Assembly (NCBI GenBank): GCA_034509735.1
Contig: JACGWO010000008.1
Coordinates: forward strand, 12,721,864-12,785,863
Direction of reading: 5' to 3'
Source: Sesamum alatum
Lineage: Eukaryota > Streptophyta > Magnoliopsida > Lamiales > Pedaliaceae
DNA length: 64,000 bases
Shown here: positions 19,812 to 31,395 of the stretch, in pieces
Numbering within the stretch: the first letter of the stretch is position 1
How the letters are laid out: each line of letters begins with the position of its first letter
Position numbers and translations under genes: made by a program
The notes under the pieces: model-generated
The model's input: the letters and a program-made list of their open reading frames with translations, nothing else
Databases searched by the model: none
What the model was told of the DNA's origin: nothing

Positions 19812-21413
19812 TTGTCAGAGGATGCGTGGCGAGGTACTAGGGGAGTAGAGGACTTTGTCTTGGTTGGTTGTCTGTTGACCCCTCGGGCGTTTCATTTTGA
19901 TGTTCTCAAGATGATGCTTACGAATCTTTTACGACCGATCCGTGGGCTGAGACTTCAAATGTTGGTGAATAACCGATTTTTACTAGTTCTTAATCATCCG
20001 ATTGACAGGGACCGAGCGATGAATGGATGTCCATGGACGTTTGACAAAAATCTCATCATTCTGAATATGGTGGCTGCGACTGAGAATCCGATTGATGTCG
20101 ATATGAACTAGTGTCTGTTTTACGTGTTCGTGCATGGGTTGTCGTTGGGGTTGATGACAAGATCGGTGGCGGAAACATTGGGAAATCATGTAGGGAGATT
20201 TATAGACTTGGATCATGACAGGAATTTGTATGCATGGGGATCAAAGATTCGTATCCGTGTGTCTTTAGATGTCCGTGTTCCTTTGAAACGATGTCTGAAA
20301 TTGCGAGTCTCTAATACTGAACAGATTATGGTCACCCTTACGTACGATCATTTGTCCAACTTTTGCTATGATTGTGGTATTCTCAGTCATATTTCGAGCG
20401 ACTGTAGTCGGCGTATTGAGCAGGCGGAGGATGACGGTGATCAGTTGGGTCGGTATGGGCCATGGCTGCGTGAAGCTAGGGGTGTGGGGGCAAATCTGAG
20501 TCAGGGGTAGAGGGATTTTAGGTGGGGTGGTGGTGGTGATAGAGGAAGGGGTGGTTGGAGTTTTAGGGTGAGACGAGGGAGAGATATTTTTAGTTTTGGA
20601 AGTGGGTGGTAGGGGAGGTGTCTGTCTCGAAGGGAAGTGGTGGCAGAAGGAGTGGTTCCGGCGGATGGACGACTGGAGAAGATGACGGCGATTGATGAGG
20701 AGCAGGCTAGAACGTGGGAGGTGGGGGAGGGCTTCAGTGGGGGTGAGCAATTGCTTGCGGAGGTGGGGGCGGATTTGGGCTTGGGTGGGAGAGTGGGCTC
20801 AAATTTTAATGGGTTGCGTCTCCTAGAAAAAAATCAAATAGGCCTCGGAAGATAATTTGTTGATGATATAGGCCATGATGAAGGGGGTAGATTTTGCAAG
20901 GTCCAAGTACTTATTCTAGATAGAGCTGTTGATGTTGAAGTGGGCTCAGTGGGTGTTTTATGGCCAGCTCCATGTATGGGTGATCAAATTGCAGATAACA
21001 TTAGGATTGAGGAAGTATATCAGATTCAGCCTTTGGTCCATAAGGCACCCACTTTGCTATTTACAGAACCTGGCCCGCTTTTGACAAAAAAAGATTCCGG
21101 AGATTTGGGGTTTATACGAGCAGATTGCTCTGGTGGAGAGGGAGACTTTTGCCCTCCTGACAACGCAAAAGGTTTGTCTCAGTCGACGTCAGATGATTTC
21201 AGTGACGTCCTTTTATCCAGTCTAGGTACGATTTCTGAACTCCCTTCAATCCAAACTGAGTTGGGGGTTCCGGTTGTGAGGTCGATGGAGACGGGGGTTT
21301 CGGTGTCTGAGGAGCTGGTTGCCGTGCCGGTGGTTTTTGCGGATGGAAAAGGTGGAGGAACACGATTTGGAAGAGGCGGGGCAGTGAGAGGCTTGAGGGG
21401 TGGTCGGGGGTAA
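19812..21413 (+). pseudogene. LINE ORF1 (DUF4283 and zinc-knuckle protein)
   Basis: One reading frame runs from 19812 to 21413 with stops near 20109, 20508 and 20853. The first segment reads LTPRAFHFDVLKMML, FLLVLNHPIDRDRAMNGC and PWTFDKNLIIL, which is the DUF4283 domain of plant LINE/gag-like proteins. The next holds a zinc knuckle, CYDCGILSHISSDC (C-X2-C-X4-H-X4-C), at about 20370-20412. The remainder is Gly- and acid-rich and weakly conserved. ORF1 proteins bind the LINE RNA. Its stops would prevent a full-length product. Confidence 0.8.
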
Positions 21414-21523
21414 TGTAAACAGGGTTTGGTGATGGGAGAGAGACCTTTGAAACGGCATTTAACATACGAGAGCTCTGATGTTGATTTATCGGCGAACTCT
21501 ATGGGGTAGCTCCGCCGGGCATT

Positions 21524-22048
21524 ATGAGTATTTTAGCTTGGAATTGTCGAGGCTTAGGGGGGCCGTCGACAGTTCGAAAGCTCGGTGAGAGCATTGGAGT
21601 GTGCAGACCCCTGTTGGTTTTCTTAGCTAAGACTAAATATGGGCAAAGGAGATTTGAACGAATCAAAGATAGCTTAGGGATGTTTGGCTTGTGTGTTGAG
21701 GCCAATGGTTGCTCGGGTGGATTGGGTTTGTTGTGGTCTAAAGAGGTTACTGTACAACTGCGATCATATAGTCAACATCATATCGATGTGGATGTGCTTT
21801 CTGATATGCTTGTGGTGAATTGGCGATTGACTGGTTTTTATGGGGAGCTTGAGGATATTCATACTCGGGAAAGACTCAAGTGGCAACAGCGCCGTAAGCT
21901 ACACTGGTTGGCTGATGGAGACGAGAACACTAAGTATTTTCACGCATATGCGTTAGCTCGTCGACGTCACAATTTTATTGCAGGCCTAAGGAACGAGGAT
22001 GGAGTGTGGTGTGACAAAAATGAGGATACGCATGATATTTTATTATGA
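21524..22048 (+). pseudogene. LINE ORF2, endonuclease portion (internally deleted)
   Basis: It begins MSILAWNCRGLGGP, the standard start of a plant LINE apurinic-like (EEP) endonuclease. At residue 36 the frame has Lys (FLAKTK) where the family usually has the metal-binding Glu of the L(S/M)ETK motif. After about residue 105 (WRLTGFYGE) the sequence jumps straight to LKWQQRRKLHWLADGDENTKYFH, which normally lies some 250 residues further on, so the back half of the endonuclease and the linker are deleted. A stop lies near 22046. Confidence 0.8.
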
Positions 22049-22093
22049 TATATTCAGGGTATTTTCGCTTCAAATCGACCGTTAGAGGCTGCC

Positions 22094-22990
22094 ATGAATG
22101 AGGTTTTTACGTGTATTCAACCAAAGGTCACTCCTGAGATGAACCAATCCCTGTCTGAACCTTTCTCGGCAGATGAAGTGAAGCGGGCTGTTTTTGATAT
22201 GTATCCTCTCAAATCACCTGGACCCAATGGCATGTCTCCGTTATTTTTTCAGCATTTTTGGCCTGTTGTTGGGGACAATGTTACTTCTGTTGTCGACAAC
22301 GTTACTTCTGTTGTCTTGCATATTCTAAATGATCGGGTCTTGTTGCAAAAACTCAATTATACTCATATTGTTCTCATCCCGAAGTGTGACTTACGGGAAA
22401 CGGTGGCTCAACTTTGTCCAATTAGTTTGTGTAATGTTATTATTAGAATCACTTCTAAATATGTAGCAAATAGGCTTAAGGGCATGCTTGATGTCATCTT
22501 GTCTCAATCCCAATCTGCTTTTATTCAGGGTTGTCTTATTACTAATAATGTATTATTGGCTTTTGAGTTGAATCATCTCCTTAAGGTCTCATCCCGGTCA
22601 CATGATGCATATGTAGCGCTTAAATTGGATATGAGTAAAGCATATGATAGGGTTGAATGGCCTTTCCTTAGGGAAGTGCTTCTTAGATTAGGTTTTCAGC
22701 ATAATTTTGTGAATCTAATTATGTTGCTTGTGTCTTCAGTATCTTATTCTCTTACATTGAGTAGTGAACAGTTTGGATTCTTTAGACCGGAAAGGGGTAT
22801 CCGTCAAGGTGACCCCCTTTCCCCGTATTTCTTTAATTTCTATGCTGAAGTTTTCTCTTGTTTGATTCAACGGGCCGAGGGATTGGGGGTTTTGGAAGGG
22901 GTGAGGGTGGCTCCGCAAGCTACAGCCGTGTCTCATCTTCTCTTTGCTGATGACACGTGGTGTTTTGTGGAGCATAGGAGAGTCAGTTGA
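22094..22990 (+). pseudogene. LINE ORF2, reverse transcriptase portion
   Basis: Same frame as the endonuclease segment. Motifs in order: SPGPNGMSPLFFQHFW (about residue 42), LIPKCDL, PISLCNVIIRI, QSAFIQGCLITNNVLLAFE, LKLDMSKAYDRVEW, RGIRQGDPLSPYFF and FADD at 22943-22954 (catalytic Asp pair retained). Residues near 60-75 repeat DNVTSVV, encoded by two adjacent ~24-bp units (about 22273-22316), a small in-frame duplication. A stop at 22988 ends the frame. Confidence 0.88.
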
Positions 22991-24297
22991 GGGAGATTAG
23001 GAGGATATTGGAGATGTATGAGAAGGCATCTGGTGCGGTTATAAATTTTCAGAAATCGAGCATGGTGATTAGTGGTCGGATGGGCGAAGAGGGCAGATGG
23101 GAATTGGCGGGGATTCTAGGTGTGGCTTTGGTTAGGCATCATGAGCGCTATTTGGGGTTGCCGGCAGTTGGGGGCCGATCTAGGGGGCTTTGTTTAGATT
23201 TGTTAAAGATCGAATGTGGGAGAGGGTGAATGGATAGGGTTGTAAACTGTTATCTCAGGCCGAGAAGGGTGTTTAACTAAAATCTATATTGCAATCAATT
23301 CCGACATATGCTATGTTGTGTTTTCAGCTTCCTAATTACTATTTGCAGTAATTGGAGTCGATTTCGGCAGATCTTTGGTGGCATAATAGGGGGGAAAGGA
23401 GGACATATTGGATGGCGTGGTCTAAGTTGTGTCGGCCTCAGTCAAAAGGGGGGGGGGGGGTTGGGTTTTAGAAGGTTAAGGGAGTTTATTCTAGCATTAT
23501 TAGCAAAACAAGGATGGCGTATTATCTCCCGTCCGGAGTATTTACTTAGTCGGGTTATCAAGGCCAAGTATTTTCCATTTTGCTCTTTTTGGGAGGGGCT
23601 GAGGGGGGTGAGACCATCTTGGACATGGAAGAGTTTTCTTGGGGCTTGGGATTTGTTGAGGGAGGGCTATGTTCGGGGGGTGAGGGTGATGGTGGCGGTG
23701 AGGGCGAATGGCGGTGGAGATTTCATAGAGAGGGCCGCTTCTCGCTGCGTAGTGCTTATAAACAAGTTGTGTTGTGTCATGAGAGAGAGGAGGCTTCATC
23801 TTCGGGGGAGGGACTGGGATTGGGTGTTGATGCTAAAGTTCTGTGGAATACACTGTAGGCATCACGAATTCCACCTAAAGTTCGTGCCTTCATGTGGCGC
23901 CTTTGTACCGAATCTTTGCCTACGCTTGACAGGTTGGTTCGACGTAATGCAGGGGGTGCTTCCCAGCTGTGGAGCATGTGGTTTTGCTGTGGAATCCATT
24001 CGACATGTTTTTGTTGAATGTTCGGTTGCTAGGCTTATGTGGGCAGTGTCAAATGTTGGGTGGAGGTTCGTATCTGTTTGGCCGAGTACTGTTGCTGTGT
24101 GGGTAATGAATGTGCTGAAAAATGTTAGTGAAGAAACAAGGGATGTCTTTTTTATGACTTGCTGGGCATTGTGGAATTTGAGGTGCAAAAGACATATGGA
24201 AGGAAAGGAGATTGATGTCTGGGATGCTTGGAACCAAGCCATGATGTTGCTGAATAAATATCAACAAGTGCATAGAACGATCAGACTTTCCGTGTGA
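22987..24297 (+). pseudogene. LINE ORF2, C-terminal portion (RT thumb and zf-RVT-like)
   Basis: A shifted frame continues LEMYEKASGAVINFQKSS and RYLGLP, the conserved region after the FADD box, to 23229. After a break the frame at 23308-24297 has GGGGLGFRRLREFILALLAKQGWR and KAKYFPFCSFWEG. Another frame near 23860-23960 shows the zf-RVT pattern KVRAFMWRL. A run of ten G at about 23450 lies within the coding region. Several frameshifts and stops; not functional. Confidence 0.75.
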
Positions 24298-24560
24298 GTA
24301 TGAAGATTTGGTCCCAGTTTAAATCCTCCTGTAGTTTTGTTTCTTCTTTGATTTGTATTCACTTTGCTTATAAATTTATGTTCCTGTAGGTTGTTTGTTT
24401 TGGGAATTTATGTTCTTCTGGGGAGTAGGTGTTTTTAGTTTCATGTTTCAGTTTTGTTAGTTCAAATATTTTAGTTTTCCTGTTTGTAACTTTGTTTTGG
24501 ATTGGACCTTTGTTGGTGTAGGTTTATTTCATGATATCATCGCTAGAAAATTCAAAAAAA

Positions 24561-24890
24561 AAATGCCTATAATGAAAGTAATAAATTGCGGTGTGTTCAA
24601 CTTTGTTGATGTATATACATTTGATGTCACAACAAAAAAAATTCATTTTTCGTACATTATCAATTATCATGGATTAAAAATTGTTGTAAAGTACAATTAT
24701 TAATCAGGACAAACAAAATCAATGAAAACTTAAATTTCGATCACAGCTAATATTTTGGTCAAATTTGCAGAAACAATGTTTAATCGTCATTGGAAAGCCG
24801 TGGTTAATTTATATTGACCATAATTTTTCTCTTTTGACCATATTAATAAATCCTAGCAAAAAACCATATTTTTTTTCTAGTGTGTGTTTG
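24561..24890. mobile_element. CACTA-like miniature element (TTTTGACCAT type)
   Basis: It ends CCATATTTTTTTTCTAGTG and carries TTTTGACCATA and ACAGCTAATATTTTGGTC. The same phrases recur near 29560-29990, 40200-40400, 44215-44480 and 49200-49460, defining a low-copy family. The left end is uncertain. Confidence 0.4.
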
Positions 24891-25179
24891 ACATATATAC
24901 TTATACCCCATTCTCGTTTTAGTTCTTTATCTTTCTAGGATTTCAAAAAGGTCCTATAACTTTTTAGTTATCACAATTTTCCTCCTCCTTTTACCCAAAT
25001 TTCTTCAAATTTGCCGAAAATTTGTGACATGGCATTTTAAATTGTCAGAAGTGATTTTATTGATTGATTATAAATGACATGAAAATTATATGGCTTTAAT
25101 TATAAAAAAAATATTGACGTGGCATTAGTAGCCATATCTTCCAAATGACATCGATTTGGGGTTAAATTACATAATTATA
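24891..25179. other. AT-rich spacer
   Basis: It contains CTTTCTAGGATTT...GGTCC phrases reminiscent of family C miniature elements, but no boundary can be assigned. Confidence 0.3.
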
Positions 25180-25450
25180 TTTTGTAATTTTAGGTAAGTG
25201 ATTTTTGTAATATGGTTTAATGCAATTTACCTTTATGTAATATTGCAAATAAGCAAATTATCCCTAAGAAAAAAATAGCAATTTACCTACCCGTGTTCTC
25301 TAAAATGGAGTAATTGCTCCATTTTAAAAAATACGGAGAGGTAAATTGATTCATTTTGAAAAACAAAGGGAGGTAAATTGCTATTTTATTTTTCATAAGA
25401 GGGTAATTTACTCATTTGCAATATCACAAGGGGGTTGCTTGTATTTTTCT
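25180..25450. mobile_element. Miniature element with GCAATTTACC / GGTAAATTGC repeats
   Basis: An imperfect palindrome: AAGCAAATTATCCCTAAG on the left and GGGTAATTTACTCATTTGC on the right, with TAGCAATTTACCT and AGGTAAATTGC facing each other. A sister copy lies at 43360-43605. Confidence 0.5.
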
Positions 25451-25519
25451 CTTTTGTAATATATATACACAATTATACATATCTATATATACATATTTAA
25501 TATATATTACATAAAATAT

Positions 25520-26440
25520 TGACAATGCGCCCTCAAAATAGCTACTTTATAAGCTCAATAACAAGAAAGTGCGCCCCTAATTGGACAGCCCAGCAGGCCA
25601 GGCCTACCTAGCCCATACAACAAGGATTTTGCCCATAAGGCTACATTGTATCCACTGACTTGGCAGGCCCAAGAAGAAAGCCCTTTACAACAAGCCTGGT
25701 CATCATACAACAGAGATTCCACGTCATACAAGTGGTTAATACATAGGGACACATCATATTAAAAGATCTCAACCATATTCTAGAAGGCACGGCTGGAATC
25801 CAGATTTTACTCAGCAAGTTATTGAGGCCCAAGAAGAAAGCCCTTTACAACAAGCCTAGTCATCATACAACAGAGATTCCACGACATACAAGTAGTTGAC
25901 ATGTGGGGACACATCATATTAAAAGATCTCAACCATATTCTAGAAGGCCCGGCTGGAATTCATATTTTACTCAGCAAGTAATTGCTTCCCGAAAAAAGTG
26001 GCAAGCATAGTAAAATGTTCTTATCTCAGTTCATACTCATCCAAATCCTGTGTAGTTTGATGGAGAAGATAGCTAGACTCTCCTGGCTTTCCAGTGACAT
26101 ACGAACTCAACAAAATTCCTCTAGAATCGGCTCCAAGAGCTCCTATAAAATGACTCTTTGTGCAGTAATTTTGTCAAGTAACAATTTTCCATTTCTCAAC
26201 TACACTTTCTCTCTACATTTAAGCTATTTCAAGCTCACTTTCATATGATTTATCACTTCAAGAATAATCTTTCATCATTTCTCACTTATATTCAAGTTTG
26301 TCATTTATTTTTATCAGTAAGAACATTACTGACTTAAGCATTGGAGTGCTAACCCCTTGTTGCAGGTTAGTCCTCCCCTCAATCTTGTGATTTTCATGAA
26401 GGTCCCTTGACATAGTGTGGTGCTGTTGGACCCCGGTACG
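25520..26440 (+). mobile_element. Ty3/gypsy 5' LTR with internal duplication
   Basis: The LTR precedes TTGGCACCGTCTGTGGGAA (about 26449-26467), a diagnostic start of the internal region in many plant gypsy elements. It has CTATAAAATG near 26141 as a TATA box and the stock LTR phrase TTGGAGTGCTAACC (26341). A ~160-bp block is tandemly duplicated (about 25667-25826 and 25827-25983, both containing CCCAAGAAGAAAGCCC and AAAAGATCTCAACC). The exact 5' boundary and a TSD could not be fixed. Confidence 0.65.
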
Positions 26441-29400
26441 CATCGTTGGCACCGTCTGTGGGAAAACTTGAACTTTGACGTGAGAAATGACAAGTTTAGA
26501 CAATAGTGCCGATAATAGATCCTTTGAGGAAAACGCCTTCCTCCTTGCTGCAGCAGGTTTGGCTGGTCCACCCCCAGGAGAAAGCACTTGAGGACTCGAT
26601 GTCCCGGCTGCCACCTTCGATCTGACAGTCCTGCCTGCTACCGCCAACCCGCTCTTCTGCGAGCAGCTCTGCCAAAGACCATCAACTCCATCCTTCGAGG
26701 ATCTTAAGCCAGCGGAGCAGGACAACCTTCTCAGGATGATGGAGCACCTGAGAAACATGGAACTGATCCACCAATTTCCGCTACCTTACAGTAGAGCGAA
26801 CCTGTGCCTCTAAGCCTGCCAGTAAGAAGGCAGCATCCCAAGAGTCTCCTGAATACTGGCACTCTCTCAAGAAGAAATGGTGGAACTTTGCCAAGAGGTG
26901 AGAAAGAAAGCCCTGCCTGCTATGTGAGGCATTCCTTTCAGCACGAACATCATGACAGAAGAGTTCCCTACTCAACTCAAGGCCCCTTTGCACCTACATA
27001 CCTACAGTCGCGCTGCTGACCCTGTTGAGCACAGGCGTAAATTTGCAAATGCAACCCTGGTGCACATGTATACTGATGGTATTAAATGACATGTTTTCCT
27101 TACTACACTAACCGACTTTGCTCAACAAAAGTTCGACTAGCTCTCAGCTGGATCACTAAGAGCTTTTGCAGAATTTAGCTCCCTTTTTCTATACCTGTTT
27201 GCTAGCAGTAAGAAGTACCGATAATCGGCTATCAGCCTTTTCAGAGTCAAGCAGGAGGAAAAGGGGACATTAAGGGCATATGTCCAACGCTTTAACAATT
27301 CATCCTGGAAGTCCCTATTGTCCACCAGGAGGTGCTGGTCACCACTTTCACCCAGGGCCTCCGAGTAGGGCCTCTCTTCGAATCCCTGGCAAAGAAACTT
27401 GTAGTCCACTTCCACGAAGTACTAGCCCCAGTAGAGAAGTAAATGAATTTTGAAGATGCCGACCGGTGAGAGAGGGAGACAACGCGACAAAAGGAAGGAG
27501 GTCAATACCTCCTCCTCCCACAGGAGTAGGGAAGAACCCAGAGAGAGGTTCAATCCTCTTGACCCAAAGAACGAGCATTACCCCCTGTTGATCACCATCC
27601 CAACACGGATGCTGATGGCCATAGATCGCCATCCTGCCTTGCGGTGGCCCAAAGGCGTTGAGGAAGGCCCCCAACTTCATAAGTCTAAATATTTCTGCAG
27701 GTACCATAGGCAATATGTACACGATACCAATAGGTGTAGCCAACTAAGATAGGAGATAGAACGGCTCATCAAAGCTGGAAACCTGAAGGACTACGTCGAT
27801 AAAGATAGATGATGTGAGCAGAAGGAGGAATGCTCCCCCATCGTGACTCTAGCAGAGGCGAGGAGAAGGTCGTTGACCCCTCTAGGAGAGAGCACAAATA
27901 GGAAAAGTTCCCCGCTGAGGAACAAAGCTTGGAAACATCCCTGGTAAAGGGGTGATCCACATTATTGCAGGAGGACCTACTGATGGAGACTCTAGGAGAG
28001 CTAGACGAGCCCATGCCTGCGCTGTCAGAACAGTCATCGAGCTTGACCACAAACCACCAGCAAGGGATCCAATGATCCACTCTGGACCTGCTGACATACA
28101 GGGAGTTTATTTACCTCATAATAATGCACTTATTATTTCTGCAACTTAGCTAATTACACTGTGCAACGTATCTTTGTGGATTTTGGTAATTCTGCAGATA
28201 TCCTCTTCTATGAGGTCTACCAGAAGGGAGCTTGGTGATACCCAGCTGAAGCTTGTAGACACATCACTATATAGCTTTGCAGGGGAAGTTTTACACCTCC
28301 AAGGACAAATCCTACTCCCTTTGTCTTTAGGAGCAGAACCAAACAGGAAAACCAAGATGATCCACTTTCTCATAGTGGACATGCCATCAACATACAATGT
28401 CATTTTAGGGCGATCTGCCCTAAACGCCTTCCAAGCTATTGTCTTCACCTATCACATGAAGTCGAAGTTCCCTATGGACTAGGAGTAGGGGAGGTCACAG
28501 GCGAAAAGTACACAGCACGGAAGTGCTGCGTCAAATCCGTGAAAGGAGATAGCAGGAAGGACATGGAGATAGACCTTCCCCAACCTAGCAAGGAGAAAGG
28601 TAAGAGATCTATATAGTACGACGAGCAAGATAATAAAATTCATGCTCGAGTTTAGCCTGGGGAGGAGTTGCTGAGCATCTAGCTGATACCAAGAGAGCTA
28701 GACAAAACCACCAAGATCGGCTCTTAGTTGAGCCCTTACTTAGCCAGGTGACTAACCACTTTCTTTCAGGAAAATATGGATGTCTTCGCATGGTCAGTCA
28801 CTGATCTAGTAGGTATTGACCCTAGCATTGTTGTGCACAATCTCAACTTGGACCCTACCTTCCCTTATGTAAAGCGAAAAAAGAGACATTTTGGTCCTGA
28901 AAAGGACAAGGTTATCCAGGAGGTAACCAAGCTCCTTGGTGCGGGACACATCGAGTAGATCCAATTACCCGAGTGGGTGTCTAATGTGGTACTTGTTCCA
29001 AAGCCAGGTAACAAATGACACATGTGAGTAGATTTTGGAGATATAAATAAGGCATGTCCTAAAGATTTCTATCCCTTATCTCGTATAGACCAGCTAGTGG
29101 ATTACACCTCGGGTCATGAACTGGTAAGCCTAATGGATGCCACGCAGGGTTACCACTAGATTATGTTTAACCTCGATGACCATAAGCGAGTGAGCTTCAT
29201 CATATCAGGGGGAACATATTGCTATATTGTCATGCCCTTCGGGCTAAAAATCGCAAGTGCTACCTATCAACGGCTGGTGGACAGTATGTTTCGTGAACAA
29301 CTTGGAAGCAACATGAAAGCGTATGTGGACGACATGTTGGTAAAGATCTGGCAAGCTGACTAGCACATTACAGACCTTGTTGAAATATTTAACATACTGA

Positions 29401-29445
29401 GGAACTATCACATGAAACTGAACTCAACCAAGTGTTATTGCTTGT
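26441..29445 (+). pseudogene. Ty3/gypsy gag-pol remnant (gag, protease, partial RT)
   Basis: Stops and frame changes are frequent. Gag-like sequence spans about 26480-27430. The protease region (28174-28482) reads SADILF upstream and then QGQILLPLSLG, FLIVDMPSTYNVILGR, typical of plant gypsy retropepsins, but the active-site D-T-G reads D-F-G (28179-28187). RT follows at 28776-29363: KRKKRHFGPEK, VVLVPKPGNK, VDFGDINKACPKDF, the catalytic YVDD at about 29322-29333, and RVSFIISGGTYCYIVMPFGL. Coding ends abruptly at about 29445, before the rest of RT, RNase H and integrase, and no 3' LTR is present. A 3'-truncated, inactive element. Confidence 0.82.
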
Positions 29446-30269
29446 AATGATTAAAATATTATCATTTTAGTATTTTTGGCACTTATATTATGTTTTTGTG
29501 CAGTGTCACAACATATATGAATAAATTAACAACAATTTGGTTTTCTATTTTTTATTTTTTTGGCACACAATCATCACAAACTTAATAGTGATAAGAACTA
29601 CGTTTAAATTATCATTATTAACTTGATGGTACGTATAAATACATTGACTACAAAAAACTTCTCATGCAATCATTTTTGTTTTATAACTGTGCACATATTA
29701 ACATTGTAAATAGTAACATCTTATACATTATTCTAACTATAAGACGTACAATTTGCACACCAACTTTTATCACTAGCTACAATTAAATTATAAAAGATAA
29801 TTATTAGGAAAAAAAATGTAAAATTCAATTAATATAAAAGACAATACGTATGATACTAAACATGCGAAACAATGTCTTTTTATGTTTCGAGATTTTTTGG
29901 GTCCAAGAACGAGAAAATGGGGCTATTTAATTCTTTTATCAAGGTGATAACAGTCTATAATTTTTGTTTCTTATCATAATTTAACCACGATTTATCATTC
30001 GATCGAAGGAATTTTATGTCCTACATTTGCTAAGAAGTTATTCATTGGAATCCCACATATATGTTTCATTATTTTTTAATATAGAAACATCAATACTTTT
30101 AAATCAAAATATACATCTAGCTAGTAGAAACAAAAGGAGGGAAAAAAAAATCAATCTATCATCCTATCGCATACAAGAGATGAATGTGGTTTTTGATTGG
30201 ATATTATTATAATTTCGAAATCTAGCATATATAATTCGACAATTACATATCTATCTATATATATATATG
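29446..30269. other. AT-rich region with degenerate miniature-element sequence
   Basis: It contains ATAATTTAACCACGATTTATC and other phrases shared with the TTTTGACCAT-type family, with no clear ends. A TA microsatellite lies at about 30256-30268. Confidence 0.35.
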
Positions 30270-30715
30270 AACGAATTAAATGTATTTTTGGTCTCGTAAC
30301 TTTGGTCATTTGACGTTTTCATCTTTTAACTTTCTAGGGTAGTATATATTTTGGTCCTATATCATTTTAATTTTTGCAATTTCAATCCTTTTGTTTGTCG
30401 GAGTTCACCTCCATCGGCGAGAAGGGTAAACTCCGGTGAAAGAAGGACTAAATTTGCGAAAAAAAAAAAATAAAAATACAAGACCAAAATGCTACCCTAA
30501 AAAATTAAAGGACAAAATTGTTGGCAGAAATAGGCCAAATTTTGAAATGTCACTTAACAGGCACATCCAGTTTTCCGGCGAGAATGATGAACTCCGACGG
30601 AGAAAGGACTAAAATCACAAAACTTAATAAGATGTAGGACCAAAATATTTAATTTAAAAAGTTAAAAGATAAAAACATCAAATGAGTTAATTTACGAAAC
30701 AAAAAATGCATCTAA
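30270..30715. mobile_element. MULE-type miniature element, family C copy
   Basis: ATTAAATGTATTTTTGGTC at the left and AAACAAAAAATGCATCTAAG at the right bracket the family C interior (TTAACTTTCTAGGGTAG, GGAGTTCACCTCC and complements). The TSD is not clean because the left flank is a TA repeat. Confidence 0.65.
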
Positions 30716-31024
30716 GCTATATACAACTTTAGCAAAAATAACAAGATTAGCTGTAATCACGTAGTCCCGCAGTTGCCTAAATTTCTATAAAGATAGACAC
30801 ATAATAATTATTTACGTATTTATATAACTAAGATAAGAAAAGCAATGAACGGAAAAGTAGTATGAACGGGTGGTGGGATGATAGTGAGCTAAGGTACTAA
30901 TCACGTTATTATAATATATATATATATATATATATCCCACCATTTGCATGATATATGCTTACGCTCCCTTCCAGGAGAAAAAAAGGAAAAAGAAACAATT
31001 GTTGCTATCCACATAAATAATATA
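30716..31024. other. Spacer with TA microsatellite
   Basis: (TA)n at about 30912-30936. No gene recognised. Confidence 0.4.
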
Positions 31025-31395
31025 GAATTACAATGATCTTCTCTGAAATTTTGGTATAATTACAGATACCTCATTATTTTAAAAAATTATAATACTCTCC
31101 TAAGGTTTATTACTGTCTAACAAATAACTCATTCTCATCCATTTTTATGGATGAGCTGATTAAAATGTCCTTATGCAAATTGAATTATTTTTTAAAATTT
31201 TCTGAAATTTTTGGACTAAAATGTGCAGGGAGAGATTTCTTAAATTTTTACACAGAAGAGTAATAATATAATTTATCTCGGCTGATTTTTCTATAATTTA
31301 AAAAAAATAATCAATGGCAAAATGGATAATTCCAGGCATTTAGTGAAAAATTACAAACCTCAGGGGGTATTTGTAATTTTAAAAAAAAAAATAAG
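31025..31395. mobile_element. Family A MULE-type miniature element, left part (split by a MULE)
   Basis: Collinear with 9239-9666: TTTTGGTATAATTACAGATACC, AACAAATAACTCATTCTC, GATGAGCTGATTAAAATG and AAACCTCAGGGGGTATTTG. It stops at AAAAATAAG, where the MULE begins, and resumes at 36828. Confidence 0.8.

Larger units (their letters stand above)
19337..24560 (+). mobile_element. LINE (L1-type non-LTR retrotransposon), defective
   Basis: A gag-like ORF1 (19812-21413) is followed by ORF2 (21524-24297) with endonuclease, reverse transcriptase and a zf-RVT-like end, then a T-rich 3' UTR and an A10 tract at about 24550-24560. The body is markedly more G-rich than its AT-rich surroundings. Several in-frame stops, a frame change near 22985 and an internal ORF2 deletion make it dead. 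Bases 19337-19800 are the probable 5' UTR. Confidence 0.85.

Noticed and set aside
20265..20750. 161-codon minus-strand frame rich in Pro/Ser/Thr
   Set aside because: Antisense shadow of LINE ORF1; no domain.
23862..24242. 126-codon minus-strand frame in LINE ORF2
   Set aside because: Antisense to the LINE C-terminal coding region, which has recognisable motifs on the plus strand.
25680..25983. Repeats here as a CRISPR-like or satellite array
   Set aside because: Only two units of about 160 bp inside an LTR, in a plant nuclear genome; better explained as a U3 duplication.
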